DNA of 64,000 bases from Bradyrhizobium stylosanthis (GCF_001641335.1 NZ_LVEM01000001.1:1214580-1278579), one strand, 5' to 3'. Positions 34,540-43,434 are shown, counted from the stretch's first letter. A program made the numbers and translations. The notes: a model not told the origin generated them from the sequence alone.

Positions 34540-35127
34540 TCAGGAGAGACTCGGTGCCGAGGTCGCGAACTGCTCGTCCTGGACCTTGGCCGGCAGCGCC
34601 TTGTGGACCTTGGCATAATCGATCACGTCGGCCAGCAATTTGAGCCCGAGCGGGGCGAGCGCACGCTCCCAGAGGTCACGGGCGGTCTCGCCCTTCTTGA
34701 CGAAGCACCAGTCCTGGGCGGCGATGGCTCCGGCGTCCATGCGGTCGGCAAGATGATAGATCGTGCCGCCGGCGATCGGATCGCCCTCCTTGATGGTCCA
34801 TTCCACCGCCGCCTTGCCGCGGTGGCGCGGCAGCAGCGAGGGATGGTAGCCGATCCCGCCGAGCCTGGCGGCGGCCAGTGCGTCCTTGCCGATCCTGGCA
34901 TGGCTGTGCGCGGTGATGATCAGATCGGTATCGGGGGCGATCTCGGAGGCCACCACCAGCTTGGGATTGGCCTGCACCACGACCTCGATGCCGGCTGCCT
35001 TGGCCGCCGCGGCCAGGCGATCCTCGGCGTCGGCCACCACGACCCGTGCGATCGAGACGCTGTGCTCCCGGAGCATGTTCAGGGTGGTCACACCGAAATG
35101 GCGGGAGCCGACGAGGGTAATGCGCAT
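34540..35127 (-). CDS. Formyltransferase-fold protein
   Basis: This 195-residue protein matches the N-terminal domain of formyltransferases (MRITLVGSRHFGVTTLNMLRE at the start). The core contains GGIGYHPSLLPRHRGKAAVEWTI, with the HPSLLP motif and downstream D-x-G-x-I (DRMDAGAIAAQDW). These residues bind 10-formyl-tetrahydrofolate in methionyl-tRNA and sugar formyltransferases. The tRNA-binding C-terminal domain of Fmt is missing, so the acceptor is likely a small molecule. It stands alone. Confidence 0.85.
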   Translation of the reverse strand: MRITLVGSRHFGVTTLNMLREHSVSIARVVVADAEDRLAAAAKAAGIEVVVQANPKLVVASEIAPDTDLIITAHSHARIGKDALAAARLGGIGYHPSLLPRHRGKAAVEWTIKEGDPIAGGTIYHLADRMDAGAIAAQDWCFVKKGETARDLWERALAPLGLKLLADVIDYAKVHKALPAKVQDEQFATSAPSLS

Positions 35128-35316
35128 GGGGGTCCGATCCGTCTCGCAACTGCGTCGTACCCCCGATAACACGTCCGGCCGCCGTGTCACCAGCCACGGG
35201 CCGTTTGCGCCGGTTATCAACAATGCACCGGACGCGGGGACGTCGAATTCTGCGATTGCGCGGCCGGCCGTTGCAGTGCTTCCATATGCGCGTTGCACCG
35301 GCCCGGGAGCGAGCGC

Positions 35317-35601
35317 ATGCGCAGCGCGTGGTTTTTCCTTCTTGTCGCACTGGTCGCGGCCACGCCGGCCCGCGCCGGCGGGCCTTATCCGGCGGTGCCG
35401 CCGGAGATTGGCGTTGCGCCGTTCATCGGCCCGACCTGGGATACGTTTCGCTGCGCCGACGGGACCATCCACAATTTCTATCACGGCGCCTATTACGGCG
35501 AGGAGCCGCCGGCGCTCTATCGCGGCTATGCCTACCGGCCACATTACCGATACAGCGCCTATCGCAGAGTGCCGCGGACCTATTTCTGCGTGACGGACTA
35601 G
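35317..35601 (+). CDS. Small exported Tyr-rich protein
   Basis: A protein of 94 residues with a signal peptide (MRSAWFFLLVALVAATPARA) and a mature part with GPTWDTFRCADGTIHNFYHG and many Tyr/Arg residues (YRGYAYRPHYRYSAYRR). GGGAG lies upstream of the ATG. Such Tyr- and Cys-containing exported proteins are common in Bradyrhizobium and lack known function. Confidence 0.7.
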   Translation: MRSAWFFLLVALVAATPARAGGPYPAVPPEIGVAPFIGPTWDTFRCADGTIHNFYHGAYYGEEPPALYRGYAYRPHYRYSAYRRVPRTYFCVTD

Positions 35602-35697
35602 CGTTGCCGGTCTGCCACGGCTGGCCGGGAAGTGCGGCCACACGGTTCCTGTGTTTCATTTTTAACAGAAGCGATCGCCGGTTTGCGGCTAGAACGT

Positions 35698-35781
35698 GCC
35701 CCACCGGGGCTGGTCATATTTCAATCCCGATCCGTTTTCGAACCCGGCTTTGGCCGCTGGCGTAATCGCCAGCGGCTTTTT
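35698..35781 (+). ncRNA. Candidate small RNA ending in a strong terminator
   Basis: The segment starts with a perfect hairpin GCCCC-ACC-GGGGC (35698-35710). A U/C-rich unpaired stretch follows, then a 10-bp perfect hairpin GCCGCTGGCG-TAAT-CGCCAGCGGC (35753-35776) with TTTTT. The terminator is 150 bp beyond the nearest upstream gene, and no coding frame fills the space. Two hairpins around an unstructured centre suggest a trans-acting sRNA; alternatively it is the 3' end of the 35317-35601 transcript. The 336-bp gap 35602-35937 holds nothing else clear. Confidence 0.45.
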
Positions 35782-35937
35782 CATTCCGCGCATCGCGAAA
35801 TCATCCGACGGTAATACGTTCTCAACCAGCTTGTCGTATCGACGAATCCGTCGCGGATTTGTATTGCGTACCGCGACACCGAAAATGTCCGCCGGCGTGG
35901 GTGCGCCGCGCGGGCCTTTTCGCCGGGACCGATTTTC

Positions 35938-36156
35938 ATGCCGAGCGCAATTGAGCAGATCGTGGACGCCTATGTGCGGCTGAAGAACCGCCGTGGCCTC
36001 GACCAGCTCATGATGCACAGGCAGCGGCTCGCGGTCGATCTGAAGAGCAGGTCCGGCTTCGATTTCAGCCTGCCGATCGACAAGATCGACGAGGAGATCG
36101 CGATCATCGAGGCGGGCCTCAGCAGGCTGAAGGCGGTGAATTCCACGGCGCTCTAG
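35938..36156 (+). CDS. Small helical protein of unknown function
   Basis: A protein of 72 residues, mostly helical and charged, for example YVRLKNRRGLDQLMMHRQRL and KIDEEIAIIEAGLSRLKAV. No signal peptide or membrane segment. The ribosome-binding site is weak (GGGAC upstream). It resembles small conserved proteins of rhizobia; I assign no function. Confidence 0.55.
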   Translation: MPSAIEQIVDAYVRLKNRRGLDQLMMHRQRLAVDLKSRSGFDFSLPIDKIDEEIAIIEAGLSRLKAVNSTAL

Positions 36157-36309
36157 CGAGCCTCGCCGCGCCTTGGGACTGAGGTACGGCGCGTCGTCGC
36201 AGCCCGCTTCCGGTTCATGCATGGTTCAGCCCGGCCGTGCCCCAATGAGCCGGTTGTTTCGTGGGACACGAATCCTGTTAGGCTTGTCCCCGACATTGGA
36301 GGAGACGTC

Positions 36310-36729
36310 ATGATTGGACTCGCGCTGGCCGGCCTGATTGCGATTGCGAGCGTGCCGGCGGCATCGCCGGAACCCCTGGTCGAGCAAGTTCAGTTCAGGG
36401 GTGGCCCGGGCGGGCAATGTCCGGACGGCTATGATTTCAATCACTCGAACGGCCGCTGCTATCCCAACGACTATCATGCGCCCGGTTACTACAACCGGCC
36501 CGAGCCGAACTACGGGGGCCGTCGCGGGGGGCTTTGTCCGGACGGTTACGATTACAATTACTCGAACGGGAATTGCTATCCGAACCGCGCGCGGCCGCCC
36601 GGCGCCTACGGGGCTCCCGAGTATTACGGACGCCGCGGCGGGCTCTGTCCCGACGGCTACGACTACAATTATTCGAGCGGACAGTGCTATCCGAACCGCG
36701 CACGCCAGCCGGGCATGTACGGGCGCTAG
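36310..36729 (+). CDS. Exported three-repeat Cys/Tyr protein
   Basis: A protein of 139 residues with a short signal segment (MIGLALAGLIAIASVPAASP) and three near-identical units with the pattern C-P-D-G-Y-D-(Y/F)-N-(Y/H)-S-x-G-x-C-Y-P-N. The Cys pairs are 37/50, 76/89 and 113/126, always 13 residues apart, so each unit probably forms one disulfide loop. Units are linked by Arg/Pro/Gly/Tyr-rich segments. ATG 36310 is preceded by GGAGG. Probably an envelope or extracellular protein; function unknown. Confidence 0.8.
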   Translation: MIGLALAGLIAIASVPAASPEPLVEQVQFRGGPGGQCPDGYDFNHSNGRCYPNDYHAPGYYNRPEPNYGGRRGGLCPDGYDYNYSNGNCYPNRARPPGAYGAPEYYGRRGGLCPDGYDYNYSSGQCYPNRARQPGMYGR

Positions 36730-36735
36730 GACGCC

Positions 36736-37038
36736 TTAAGAGGATTTGCCGCCGTCGATCACCGTGAACAATGGTCGGGCCTTGGTCGGCTCGACCAGCA
36801 GTTCGTCGACCATGGCGCTCGCAGCCTCGACATATTTTCGCGTGGGCTTGTCCAGGGGCCGCAGAGCCTCGTCGTCGAGCGCGACCCTGGCCGCCTCGAC
36901 CAGCTTGCGCATGCGCTCGGCATGGTCGTCACCCGCCGTCAGCGTCGCGCGGGCCAGTGAGCGCAACACGAACAGCTCGCCCTCGAGGCGGAGGAGGCGG
37001 TCGTTGAGCCTGGTGAGGACGGCGTTGAGGTCGGCCAT
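36736..37038 (-). CDS. Small helical protein of unknown function
   Basis: A 100-residue, almost entirely helical protein (LTRLNDRLLRLEGELFVLRS, RKLVEAARVALDDEALRPLD) with a short C-terminal strand (LFTVIDGGKSS). The N-terminal half could form a coiled coil. ATG 37038 is the first Met followed by a coding-like sequence; the longer upstream frame is not supported. No domain recognised. Confidence 0.6.
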   Translation of the reverse strand: MADLNAVLTRLNDRLLRLEGELFVLRSLARATLTAGDDHAERMRKLVEAARVALDDEALRPLDKPTRKYVEAASAMVDELLVEPTKARPLFTVIDGGKSS

Positions 37039-37247
37039 TGCTTGCTGTTCGGCGCGGAGGATCCATCCTGATCTAGCCGCCATGGGTGAACGGAGTCCAA
37101 ACGCCATTGGTGCAATTGGGGCGATCTCCGGCGGCCTCCCGGCATCGGCGATGCCGCCGATGTGACCGATCGTGACCCTGCGGTCCATTGGGACGCGACT
37201 GGTTCCCGCACACATCGCAAGACGGGTGGACGTCTGGAGCACGTTCA

Positions 37248-37460
37248 ATGCGGTCTGTTGTGGCTTTGGTTCTTCTGATCTCGGCGTGTGCGCAGGCGGC
37301 AGCCGCGCCGGCGCACCATGCGCGTCCGCGCCACCATGCCGTCGTCCGTCTGCCTGAAGACGCGCCGGTGCCGCCCGGCTGGTACAAATTCCCAGGCTAC
37401 CCGCCGATCCCGCCGTCGGAGAACAGGAATCTCGATCCTTCGAATTTCGGCGGCGGCTGA
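37248..37460 (+). CDS. Small exported proline/histidine-rich protein
   Basis: A 70-residue protein with a signal peptide (MRSVVALVLLISACAQAAAA) and a mature part APAHHARPRHHAVVRLPEDA followed by PPGWYKFPGYPPIPPSENR. Its architecture resembles the 79-residue protein at 49473-49712 (both start APAH and have His/Pro/Arg stretches). Function unknown. It converges on the acetoacetyl-CoA synthetase gene. Confidence 0.65.
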   Translation: MRSVVALVLLISACAQAAAAPAHHARPRHHAVVRLPEDAPVPPGWYKFPGYPPIPPSENRNLDPSNFGGG

Positions 37461-37467
37461 TCGCGCC

Positions 37468-39516
37468 TCACACCGCGGTCCGCGCCAGATAGTCGCGGGC
37501 GAAGGCGAGATACCAGTCGAGGCAGGCGGGATTGGCCATCGCCTCCTTGTTGATGACTTTCTCAACGGGCTGACCAAGCAAGAGCTTCTTGATCGGCAGC
37601 TCCTGCTTCTTGCCGGACAGCGTGCGCGGGATCTCGGCGACCGCGAAGATTTCATTCGGCAGGAAGCGGCGGGACAGGCCGGCCTCGATCGCCTTGTTGA
37701 TCTTGGCCTGCATCGCGGCGTCGAATGCGGTGCCCTCGCGCAGCACCACGAACAGCGGCATGTAGCTGTCGCGGCCGAGATATTCGAGGTCCACGACGAG
37801 GCTATCGAGCACCTCGGGCAGGGCTTCGATCGCGGAATAGAGCTCGCTCGTGCCCATGCGTAGCCCGTGGCGGTTGATGGTGGCATCGCTGCGGCCATAG
37901 ATGATGCAGGATCCATCAAGGTTGACCTTGAGCCAGTCGCCGTGCCGCCACACCGGTCCGCGGCCGCTGCCGTCGAAATTGTCCGGATAGGTCTCGAAAT
38001 AGCTGCTGCGATAGCGCGCGCCGTCCTTGTCGTTCCAGAAGTAGAGCGGCATCGAGGGCATCGGCTCGGTGCAGACGAGCTCGCCGACCTCGTCGATCAC
38101 GGCGCGGCCTTGTTCGCTGAAGGCTTCGACCGCAGCGCCCAGTAGGCGGCATTGCATCGCGCCCGGCGTCTGCGGCAGCTCGCGGTTGCCGCCGATGAAG
38201 GCGCCGGCGAAGTCGGTGCCGCCGGAAATGTTCGCCCACCAGATGTCGGCCTGCGCCGCGCTGCCGTTCGTCTTCGACAGCGCCGCGAAGCGTGCGTTGA
38301 ACCAGGCTTGCGTGTCGGCGCTGAGCGGCGAGCCGGTCGAGCCCAGGCAGCGCAATCGCGAGAGGTCGCCCGCAGCGGTCAGATCGATCTCGGCCTTGGC
38401 GCAATTGGCGAAGAACGCCGCGCCGGCGCCGAAGAAGGTCGCCTTCGACTGCGCCACGAAGCGCCACAGCGTGGTCCAGTCCGGCTTGTCCTTGGCACCG
38501 CCCGGGCTGCCATCGAAGATGCAGCAGGTGGTGCCGCTCAACAGGCCGCCGACCTGGCTGTTCCACATGATCCAGCCGGTCGACGAGTACCAGTGATAGC
38601 GCTCGCCGAAAGAATTCTCGTGATAGGAGCAGCCGATGTCATTGTGCAGGCCGAGCAGCGCCAGCACCACGATGACGATGCCGCCATGGCCATGCACGAT
38701 CGGCTTCGGCAGGCCGGTGGTGCCGCTGGAATAGACGATCCAGAGCGGATGATCGAACGGCAGCCACATCGGCTCGAACGCGTCGACGGCGGCGCCGGTT
38801 CTTGCGGTGATGTCGGAGAGCAGGGCATCTGGTGCGGTGACCGCGTTGGCCGCGCTGTGCAGGATGACATGCGCGACCGTGGGCAGCGATCGCCGCAGCT
38901 CGGCGACGACATCGCGCCGGTCATGCTGCCGGCCCGCATAGGTGACGGCATCGCAGGCGATCAGCACTTTCGGCTCGATCTGCTTGAAGCGGTCGATCAC
39001 GGCGGGCGCGGCCATGTCGGGCGCGCAGACGCTCCAGACCGCGCCGATGCTGGCGCTCGCCAGAAAACCGATGACGGTCTCGGGAATGTTGGGCAGATAG
39101 GCCGCAACGCGATCGCCCGGCTTGACGCCTTGCTCGATCAGATGCAGCGCGAGCGCAGCCGCCTTGCGGCGCAGCTCCGGCCAGCTGGTCTGCCTGAGCT
39201 TGCCGTCTTCACCGCTGCTGACGATCGCGGGCAGGCCGGCGGCGTCAGCCGCGTCCACATGACGGAACACCTGCCGCGCGTAATTCACCTGTGCGCCCGG
39301 AAACCAGACCGCTCCCGGCATCTTGCGCTCGGCGAGAACGGCCGTGAACGGCGTCGGTGACTGCAGATCGTAATAGTCCCAGATGCTGCGCCAGAAAGCG
39401 TCGAGATCGCGCACCGACCATTGCCGCATCTCCTCGTAACTGGCGAAGGACAGGCCGCGCCGTTCGGCAAGCCAGTTGCGGTAGAGGGCGATCTGGGGAA
39501 CGAAAGCTGCGGTCAT
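37468..39516 (-). CDS. Acetoacetyl-CoA synthetase
   Basis: This 682-residue AMP-forming acyl-CoA synthetase activates acetoacetate to acetoacetyl-CoA, linking ketone bodies and PHB breakdown to central metabolism. The adenylate-forming motif is IVYSSGTTGLPKPIVHGHGG, followed by GWIMWN, WWANISGGTDFAGAFIGGN, and the C-terminal RHGLRMGTSELYSAIEALPE. A late KKQELPIKKLL motif contains the catalytic lysine. The specific signature of the acetoacetyl subgroup, FP-G-A-Q-V-N-Y, is present near the N-terminus (WFPGAQVNYARQVF). The start at 39516 (MTAAFVPQIALYRNW) fits the family better than longer frames. Confidence 0.93.
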   Translation of the reverse strand: MTAAFVPQIALYRNWLAERRGLSFASYEEMRQWSVRDLDAFWRSIWDYYDLQSPTPFTAVLAERKMPGAVWFPGAQVNYARQVFRHVDAADAAGLPAIVSSGEDGKLRQTSWPELRRKAAALALHLIEQGVKPGDRVAAYLPNIPETVIGFLASASIGAVWSVCAPDMAAPAVIDRFKQIEPKVLIACDAVTYAGRQHDRRDVVAELRRSLPTVAHVILHSAANAVTAPDALLSDITARTGAAVDAFEPMWLPFDHPLWIVYSSGTTGLPKPIVHGHGGIVIVVLALLGLHNDIGCSYHENSFGERYHWYSSTGWIMWNSQVGGLLSGTTCCIFDGSPGGAKDKPDWTTLWRFVAQSKATFFGAGAAFFANCAKAEIDLTAAGDLSRLRCLGSTGSPLSADTQAWFNARFAALSKTNGSAAQADIWWANISGGTDFAGAFIGGNRELPQTPGAMQCRLLGAAVEAFSEQGRAVIDEVGELVCTEPMPSMPLYFWNDKDGARYRSSYFETYPDNFDGSGRGPVWRHGDWLKVNLDGSCIIYGRSDATINRHGLRMGTSELYSAIEALPEVLDSLVVDLEYLGRDSYMPLFVVLREGTAFDAAMQAKINKAIEAGLSRRFLPNEIFAVAEIPRTLSGKKQELPIKKLLLGQPVEKVINKEAMANPACLDWYLAFARDYLARTAV

Positions 39517-39760
39517 TGCTTGCCGGGTTCGATTGCGGGGAGGCAAGTCTAGCTCGCAGCGCAGACGAGCAGAAGCCATCTTCGCGCAGAGCGCAATGGC
39601 GCCGCCATTGGAGCGGGCGTTCCCCGCGACGAAGTTGCCGCGAGCGCAAATCAGCGCTTCAACAATCTCGCTATGGCTTCGCTGTGCTTGCAATGTCAGC
39701 GAGTAGCGCGGATGAAGCGAAGACCTAGTCCCGGCTGCGGCACCGAGACTGCCGCCTCAG

Positions 39761-39988
39761 CTACCACTCCACGCCGGCCCAGCGCCGGCCGAACACCGGC
39801 GGCTTCGTCTTCACCGCCTGCCAGCCGAAGAAGTGGTGCTTGCCGGACCAGCTGTGCACCACGCTGCCGCAGATGCTGCACTTGAAGTGGCCGACATGCG
39901 CCTCGGTGTGCTCCTCCCGGGTCGCGGTGTAGTTCATGCTGCAACCGGTGCAGGTGAATTCTTCGATCGTCCAGATGCTGTTGGCCAT
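39761..39988 (-). CDS. Small zinc-ribbon-like protein
   Basis: A 75-residue protein with Cys pairs CTGC (residues 13-16) and CSIC (37-40), and His residues near both, consistent with one zinc site. It ends in an aromatic basic segment (HHFFGWQAVKTKPPVFGRR). Function unknown. The 244-bp and 258-bp spaces on either side hold no gene I can support. Confidence 0.7.
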   Translation of the reverse strand: MANSIWTIEEFTCTGCSMNYTATREEHTEAHVGHFKCSICGSVVHSWSGKHHFFGWQAVKTKPPVFGRRWAGVEW

Positions 39989-40246
39989 TGCACGGAATGT
40001 TTGTTGGGACCTCGACGCAGGGTAGGCGCGGGCGTTTGCATCGGCGTAAACCGGCGAGCGGAAATCCGGTTAATCGCCGTTAGCCAAACCGGTCCGCGGC
40101 CAACGCGTTTGCATGATTTTCCTGGGTTTTGCGGCGCCCGTCAGTCCAAATCGCGCCGCCGGCAGGTCCAAGCGCGCCACTGATCCGGCAGCTAGATTTC
40201 ACCCGTCGCCCCGGTCGGGCGGGGCAAGAGTCGATGGGGTGAGATC

Positions 40247-40966
40247 ATGGGGAAGAAGCTCGTTTTGACGGCCGCGTTGCTGTCGCTGACAACGCCGGCA
40301 TTCGCTGCCGATATGGTTGCGCCCGTGCCGATGAAGGCACAGGTCGCGGCACCTATCTTCACATGGACCGGCTTCTACATCGGCGCCCATGGCGGCGGCG
40401 CGTGGAGCAAGTGGAGCGGCATGGACCCGGCCGATCCGGCGGCCGGATGGAGCTCGGTCACGGCCAGCGGCGGTATCGTCGGCGGCCAGATCGGCGGCAA
40501 CTACCAGATCAGCAATTTCGTGCTGGGCCTCGAGGGCACCGGCGCCTGGTCCAGCGTCACGCTCAACAGCAACAGTCCGTTCGGCGGCGGAGCTGGGTTC
40601 ATCTTCTCGCTGAAGAACGACTATATCGCCACGGTGGCCGGGCGCTTCGGCGTCGCGTTCGACCGCGTGCTGCTCTACGCCAAGGGCGGTGCGGCGTTCA
40701 CGCGCGACAAATACTGCGCCAATAACGGCCTTGCGGGCGCGCTCGCCGGCTCGGCCTCGGGCAGCTTCAACCGCACCGGCTGGCTGGCCGGCGCCGGCGT
40801 GGAATGGATGTTCATGCCGAACTGGTCGGTGAAGGCCGAGTACAATTATATGGGCTTCGGCGCGATCAACGAACTGCCGGTGACGACGGGCAATCTGGTG
40901 GCAACGCCCGCCAACGTGAAGCTGAACATCCAGACCGGAACGGTCGGCATAAACTATCACTTCTAG
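40247..40966 (+). CDS. Omp25/31-like outer membrane beta-barrel protein
   Basis: This protein of 239 residues has a signal peptide (MGKKLVLTAALLSLTTPAFA) and the family motif FTWTGFYIGAHGGGAWSKW at the start of an 8-stranded barrel. It ends on the C-terminal phenylalanine (VGINYHF) that marks outer-membrane proteins for BAM insertion. It is complete and is related to the truncated gene at 1-711. Role probably structural; no substrate assigned. Confidence 0.9.
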   Translation: MGKKLVLTAALLSLTTPAFAADMVAPVPMKAQVAAPIFTWTGFYIGAHGGGAWSKWSGMDPADPAAGWSSVTASGGIVGGQIGGNYQISNFVLGLEGTGAWSSVTLNSNSPFGGGAGFIFSLKNDYIATVAGRFGVAFDRVLLYAKGGAAFTRDKYCANNGLAGALAGSASGSFNRTGWLAGAGVEWMFMPNWSVKAEYNYMGFGAINELPVTTGNLVATPANVKLNIQTGTVGINYHF

Positions 40967-41355
40967 CCGCGCGGGGCCTTGCCGCGGGATCAGCCCTCGG
41001 TCCGCATGTCGCGGTCGATGCGCATCTGCACGCGCCTGACGGCGAGCAGCGGCAGCCTGCCTTGCACCCGTCCGGTGCGGACCTTGTCAGCGATCGCATA
41101 GGGATAGCGCCAATAGCCGGGAGCGCCGTTCGGCTCGAAAAGTGGATGCCGCGGTGGATCCCCGCATGTTGGTCGGGCTCTGTGGCGGCACGTGGCATCG
41201 TCTGCGAATGCCCCAGGGCTCGATGCGTTCCAATCCGGCGGCGGGCGCGTCTGCCGCAGGAGGAACCGGTCGTCTTGACGGCGGATGCGGGGCTGGCAAT
41301 AACGGCTTGTTCGAGTGCCGGAACCCGCGTCGATGCCGCAAGGAAGGTCGTGCCC
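40967..41355. other. Gap with a possible gene remnant on the minus strand
   Basis: The 389-bp stretch between the porin and the AI-2E permease has no complete gene. On the minus strand a frame ending at a TGA at 40990 reads GAPGYWRYPYAIADKVRTGR and then RLPLLAVRRVQMRIDRDMR, which looks like real protein, but no start codon precedes it in that frame. It may be a decayed gene fragment. Confidence 0.35.
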
Positions 41356-42435
41356 GTGAAAAGCCTCCGTCAGCTCCTCACGGGAGAGGACATCATCCAG
41401 CTCGTGATCCGGCTCGGCCTGCTTGCCCTGCTGATCATCTGGACCTTCCTGATCATCCGCCCGTTCGTGCCGATCCTGGCCTGGAGCGGCGTGCTCGCGG
41501 TTGCGTTCTATCCGGCCTTCAGCTGGGTCGCCAGGATGCTCGGCGGACGTCCCAAGACCGCCGCGGCGATCCTCACCCTCGTCACGCTCGGGATCGTCAT
41601 CGGTCCCGCGACCTGGCTCGGCATCAGCGCCGTGGACGGCGTGCGCGAACTGGCGCACCAGCTCGGCACCGGCGATCTCGCGCTGCAGTCGGCGCCGGAG
41701 CAGCTCAAGTCCTGGCCGCTGGTCGGTCCATGGCTGTTTGAGCTCTGGGATCAGGCCTACACCAACATCCGCGCAGTGCTGCGCGAGGTTGCGCCCTATC
41801 TCCAGCCGCTGGCGGGGCCGCTGTTGTCGCTCGCGGGCGATGCCGGCGTCGGCACGCTCCAGTTCCTGGTCTCGGTGTTCGTCGCCGGCTTCCTGTTCCC
41901 GCATGGGCCGCGGCTGGTCGCCGCCGGCCGCGGCTTCCTGTTTCGCATCGTGCCCGAGCAGAGCGAGCATTTCCTGGGGCTCGCGGGCGCGACCATCCGC
42001 GCGGTGGCGCAAGGCGTGATCGGCGTCGCGATCGTGCAGGCGCTGCTGGCCGGCATCGGCTTCAAGCTCGCTGCCGTGCCGAGCGCGGGCCTGCTCGCCT
42101 TCATCGTGCTGCTGCTCTCGATCGTGCAGATCGGCGCCTTCCTGGTCCTGCTGCCTGTGATCATCTGGATCTGGACCGCGAAGGACGTCACCACCGCGCT
42201 GGTTCTCACCGTATTTCTCGTCCTGGTCGGCTTCATCGACACCATGTTGAAGCCGCTCGTGATGGGACGCGGCCTGAACACACCGACCATCGTGATCTTC
42301 GTCGGTGTGATCGGCGGGACGCTGGCCCACGGCATCGTCGGCCTGTTCATCGGACCGATCATCCTCTCCGTCGCCTGGGAGCTGATGATGGCGTGGATCC
42401 GGACAGAGGACCAGACGGGGACAGCCGAGGGCTGA
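41356..42435 (+). CDS. AI-2E family (TqsA/PerM-like) membrane permease
   Basis: This 359-residue protein has eight or so membrane segments and the family C-terminal signature TMLKPLVMGRGLNTPTIVIF and GGTLAHGIVGLFIGPIILSV. Members export signals or act as Na+/H+ antiporters. The start is a GTG at 41356 because AGGAAG lies nine bases upstream; longer frames run into the porin gene. It stands alone on this strand, followed by the 26-bp inverted repeat before the NUDIX gene. Confidence 0.9.
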   Translation: MKSLRQLLTGEDIIQLVIRLGLLALLIIWTFLIIRPFVPILAWSGVLAVAFYPAFSWVARMLGGRPKTAAAILTLVTLGIVIGPATWLGISAVDGVRELAHQLGTGDLALQSAPEQLKSWPLVGPWLFELWDQAYTNIRAVLREVAPYLQPLAGPLLSLAGDAGVGTLQFLVSVFVAGFLFPHGPRLVAAGRGFLFRIVPEQSEHFLGLAGATIRAVAQGVIGVAIVQALLAGIGFKLAAVPSAGLLAFIVLLLSIVQIGAFLVLLPVIIWIWTAKDVTTALVLTVFLVLVGFIDTMLKPLVMGRGLNTPTIVIFVGVIGGTLAHGIVGLFIGPIILSVAWELMMAWIRTEDQTGTAEG

Positions 42436-42515
42436 TTTTGGCCTGGCGGGCGCGAACTCGCCGCCGCCGCGCATAACGACGACGGCTTCGCTGCCTGTGA
42501 TCAAGGCAAGCCGCG

Positions 42516-42541
42516 AACTTGTCTATCCGACTAGACAAGTT
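42516..42541. promoter_or_regulatory. 26-bp perfect inverted repeat upstream of NUDIX gene
   Basis: AACTTGTCTA-TCCGAC-TAGACAAGTT has ten-base perfect arms around a six-base centre. It lies 35 bp before the NUDIX start codon and is AT-richer than the surroundings. The shape is that of a TetR/MarR-type operator, although no regulator gene is adjacent. Confidence 0.6.
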
Positions 42542-42576
42542 ACGATGGCTCGATTCTGTTTTTGATTACGGCAGCA

Positions 42577-42963
42577 ATGGCAAAGTCTTCCAAGCTCGTT
42601 GCCGCGAAGCGCGGCAAGGTATTGTTGGTCAGACGCCGGTCGGACGGGCTTTGGATGTTCCCGGGCGGCCGCAAACGTTCGCGCGAGTCCGACAAGGCTT
42701 GCCTGCGGCGCGAGATCAAGGAAGAGCTGCCCAAGCTGAAGCTCGGCCGGATTAGCCTCTGGAAGGAAGTGACGGCCAGGAACAAGCGCTCCGGCCGCAA
42801 GATGAGCGATGCGATCTTCATCGCCAAGGGCGCCAAGGGCAGGCTGGAGATCGGCGACAAGAAGGAGATCGACCGCGCCGCCTGGCACAAGCCGCGCGGC
42901 CTTCGCCTGACGCCGACCTCGCGCTACATCCGCGATCGCTTGTTTCCGCGCAAGCGGCGCTGA
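42577..42963 (+). CDS. NUDIX hydrolase
   Basis: This 128-residue protein cleaves a nucleoside diphosphate linked to another moiety. The Nudix box is G-x5-E-x7-R-E-x-x-E-E: G-RKRSR-E-SDKACLR-REIKEEL, followed by P where the usual G is found. The N-terminus (SSKLVAAKRGKVLLVRRRSD) is basic. Substrate unknown. The ATG at 42577 is chosen; a TTG at 42562 is possible. A perfect inverted repeat just upstream suggests repressor control. Confidence 0.88.
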   Translation: MAKSSKLVAAKRGKVLLVRRRSDGLWMFPGGRKRSRESDKACLRREIKEELPKLKLGRISLWKEVTARNKRSGRKMSDAIFIAKGAKGRLEIGDKKEIDRAAWHKPRGLRLTPTSRYIRDRLFPRKRR

Positions 42964-42964
42964 G

Positions 42965-43249
42965 CTAGTCCTCGCGTCCCGCCGATTGCGTCCGTCCGGC
43001 GAAGGATCTCGACCCGGCGAGGCGCGGCTCCGGCGCAGCGCGCCTCACGGCCTCGGCCTCGCGCTGCTCCTTGCGGGCCTTGCGCGCATTGCGCATCGCG
43101 CGCTTGACGAAGGGGTGCTGGGAATCCTCGGTGAAGAACAGCACCACTTCGCAACTCGGGCACTGCCTGGAATAGCCGTCCTGCAACCGCGCGGCGCGAT
43201 CGCGGAACACGTTCTTGCAACGCGTGCACTGAATCTGGACGGAGCCCAT
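42965..43249 (-). CDS. Small zinc-finger protein of unknown function
   Basis: A 94-residue protein with an N-terminal zinc site, CTRC (residues 8-11) and CPSC (30-33), as in MJ0042/zinc-ribbon type domains (VQIQCTRCKNVFRDRAARLQ). A strongly basic helical part (RAMRNARKARKEQREAEAVR) follows. It may bind RNA or DNA. The ATG at 43249 fits the zinc domain. It converges on the NUDIX gene with a 1-bp gap. Confidence 0.75.
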   Translation of the reverse strand: MGSVQIQCTRCKNVFRDRAARLQDGYSRQCPSCEVVLFFTEDSQHPFVKRAMRNARKARKEQREAEAVRRAAPEPRLAGSRSFAGRTQSAGRED

Positions 43250-43434
43250 GTGCGATCGACAATGACTGATGGAAATGCATCGTCATGCTGATCGCAAATG
43301 TCTGAAGAAAGCTTGAAAGCCTTCCGCGAATTCAACGTCACTGTGTCGCATGCCGATGCAGCGGGCGCGAGCACGCCGGAAATGCTCGCGTCGCGCGCGC
43401 GGCGAAGCGATCGTTTGCTGAAGCTGGTGGCAGG

